A program made the translations under genes and the position numbers. Positions 13,098 through 14,038 of a stretch of DNA of 14,038 nt are shown one piece after another. How positions within the stretch are numbered: the stretch's first letter is position 1; each line of letters starts with the position of its first letter. Source of the stretch: Pseudanabaena sp. CAN_BIN31 (GTDB taxonomy: Bacteria; Cyanobacteriota; Cyanobacteriia; Pseudanabaenales; Pseudanabaenaceae); contig JAJAZG010000432.1 in the NCBI GenBank assembly GCA_026785865.1, positions 1 through 14,038 of the forward strand. The letters run 5' to 3'. The notes under the pieces are model-generated. The model saw only the letters and a list, made by a program, of their open reading frames with translations, was not told the DNA's origin and did no database searches.

Positions 13098-13865
13098 TTA
13101 AATTTGATCGGGATCGATGCCTTGCGATCGCAAATATGCCTCCAGTTTTTCCCTTTGCTGACGTTCAGCCAGCTTTTCTTGACGCTCAGCCAACTTTTCT
13201 TGACGTTCAGCCAACTTTTCTTGACGTTCTTGGACTGCCATCTCTGCATCAGTGGCATACCTCACCCCATCACTGTCATACCAATAGAGCCACTCGCGCA
13301 CCCAGCCAATATGCTCGCCCTCTTCACAGCCCAAACCTAAGCCAAGCTCAGGCAGCCATGTCCAGTTACCATCACCATTGACTAGCTTATATTTGCCCTT
13401 GACCAGCTTGTAGATCTCCAACTTTTGTCTAAGTTTATAACGCCCGCGCCTACCGCTAAATGGATTGTAAATCGCATAATACAAGATTCCCAAACTCTGA
13501 TAATCTGCAAGCTTATCTTCATATTCACTGTTATAGTGCTCAGAGATAACTTCTAGAGCCAACATCGGCGTTACTTTCTCAGCCCAGATTACATAGCTCA
13601 GCCTACCTCTCGTTCCATTGTCTCGTTGCACCCCTATTGATAAAAAACCATCAGGAACAATCGCGTCCTCGTCAGGATTATAGTAGACAGCCATATCCAC
13701 ACCAAAATACCAATTACCGCGCTCAGCCCAGATTGTTGCCAGCAGACTGAGCAATAGATTGGGAATGTCATTTTGGAGTTGATTGTCCACAGGAGTCTCG
13801 TCAGAGGATGGCAATTGTTCGGCAGTGGGCAAAATCTGGTCTTGGAGATATGAAAGGTTAACCAT
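13098..13865 (-). CDS. Uma2 family PD-(D/E)XK endonuclease-like protein
   Basis: This encodes 255 residues from the ATG at 13863-13865. The Uma2 fold is visible: VDMAVYYNPDEDAIVPDGFLSIG with the PD at 71-72, LALEVISEH with Glu105, and EDKLADYQSLGILYYAIYNP with Lys118. This is the Asp, Glu and displaced Lys arrangement of the family, so the active site looks complete. An aromatic-rich middle follows, then a charged coiled-coil tail of three exact seven-residue repeats (ERQEKLA, residues about 213-234) ending LRSQGIDPDQI. Uma2 proteins are abundant in cyanobacteria as multicopy genes; their biological substrate is not established. A second copy of its last codons survives at 11680-11715. Confidence 0.88.
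   Translation of the reverse strand: MVNLSYLQDQILPTAEQLPSSDETPVDNQLQNDIPNLLLSLLATIWAERGNWYFGVDMAVYYNPDEDAIVPDGFLSIGVQRDNGTRGRLSYVIWAEKVTPMLALEVISEHYNSEYEDKLADYQSLGILYYAIYNPFSGRRGRYKLRQKLEIYKLVKGKYKLVNGDGNWTWLPELGLGLGCEEGEHIGWVREWLYWYDSDGVRYATDAEMAVQERQEKLAERQEKLAERQEKLAERQQREKLEAYLRSQGIDPDQI
13166..13228. repeat. Three tandem 21-bp repeats in the Uma2 gene
   Basis: Units 13166-13186, 13187-13207 and 13208-13228 follow CAGCCAACTTTTCTTGACGTT with two single-base differences. Each encodes one ERQEKLA heptad on the minus strand, so unit gain or loss would keep the frame and change the coiled-coil length. Confidence 0.9.
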
Positions 13866-13907
13866 AGCTTTGACCTGCTAACTTAGTTTGTGTGATCTTA
13901 GCAAAAT

Positions 13908-14038
13908 TTGCGATCGCAATTAAACCATGCTTAATGACTAACATTTTCTTGCAGCCAAACCTCAAGATCCTCTATGCCTCTAAAGTCCAGAAGAGCCTCA
14001 CCGAGCGCCTCTAAAACATCAATCGGCAGCGATCGCAC
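13908..14038. repeat. Direct repeat, copy 2 (cut by the window edge)
   Basis: This is the second copy of the repeat at 11704-11834, starting at the same TTGCGATCGCAA. Here the left flank is ordinary intergenic sequence upstream of the intact Uma2 gene, not Uma2 codons, so this copy shows the undeleted arrangement. Confidence 0.9.
13931..14038 (-). CDS. DUF4351 protein, C-terminal fragment (runs off the right edge)
   Basis: The last 35 residues are visible: VRSLPIDVLEALGEALLDFR, then GIEDLEVWLQENVSH and a TAA stop. They are nearly identical to the end of the frameshifted gene at 11727-12595 (Ala replaces Ser in VLEALGE). It is therefore very likely a second full Rpn-like DUF2887/DUF4351 gene that lies mostly beyond the window. 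It ends 65 bp before the Uma2 start on the same strand. Confidence 0.82.
   Translation of the reverse strand: MRSLPIDVLEALGEALLDFRGIEDLEVWLQENVSH

Noticed and set aside
13016..13381. Open frames on both strands over the Uma2 3' end and the DUF29 start
   Set aside because: They arise from the 21-bp repeats, which keep several frames open; the Uma2 frame is the one with a conserved fold.
1..14038. CRISPR array, tRNA, rRNA or known riboswitch
   Set aside because: No regularly spaced repeats with unique spacers, cloverleaf sequences or riboswitch cores were recognised; the only short tandem repeats are inside coding regions.

Overview
The window looks like a cyanobacterial chromosome segment. 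The HIP1 octamer GCGATCGC occurs many times on both strands, and the gene content is typical of filamentous cyanobacteria: tandem pilin genes, SPINDLY/GT41 glycosyltransferases, Uma2 and Rpn-like nucleases, DUF29 and DUF433. A Pseudanabaena-like organism is my best guess, but the sequence alone does not prove it.

Layout. (1) 1-1837, minus: 5' two-thirds of leuS, carrying an in-frame GC-rich repeat insertion. (2) 1838-2160: a short divergent region with a perfect palindrome, a 68-aa two-helix membrane protein and its terminator. (3) 2220-2830: an overlapping Phd/YefM-RelE-type toxin-antitoxin pair. (4) 2902-4282: two tandem type IV pilin-like prepilins; the second has highly expressed-type codons and a Ser/Thr-rich tail. 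(5) 4412-8435: two overlapping paralogous GT41 O-GlcNAc-transferase-like genes, behind a hairpin that lacks a U-tract. (6) 8454-8951: a degenerate chimera of a methyltransferase N-terminus and a GT41 C-terminus. (7) 8955-11066, minus: a 703-aa CgeB-like glycosyltransferase/methyltransferase fusion, tail to tail with the chimera. (8) 11213-14038, minus: a decaying accessory block. In transcription order it holds the end of a DUF4351 gene, Uma2, DUF29, a frameshifted DUF2887/DUF4351 gene, the last codons of a second Uma2 gene, DUF433 and a truncated DUF5615 toxin.

How the genes may work together. The pilins, two GT41 enzymes and GT-methyltransferase fusion look like a surface-appendage and glycan-decoration island. 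I infer, from position and composition only, that the GT41 enzymes could O-glycosylate the adjacent Ser/Thr-rich pilin. The accessory block contains partly duplicated nuclease-like genes with several stages of decay.

The most unusual signal is that two independent-looking deletion scars, at 8548-8555 and 11704-11715, both fall on a HIP1 octamer. At the second, both parental sequences are still present in the window, so the join can be read directly: 12 bp of shared sequence around HIP1 links a Uma2 tail to the 3' flank of a DUF4351 gene.
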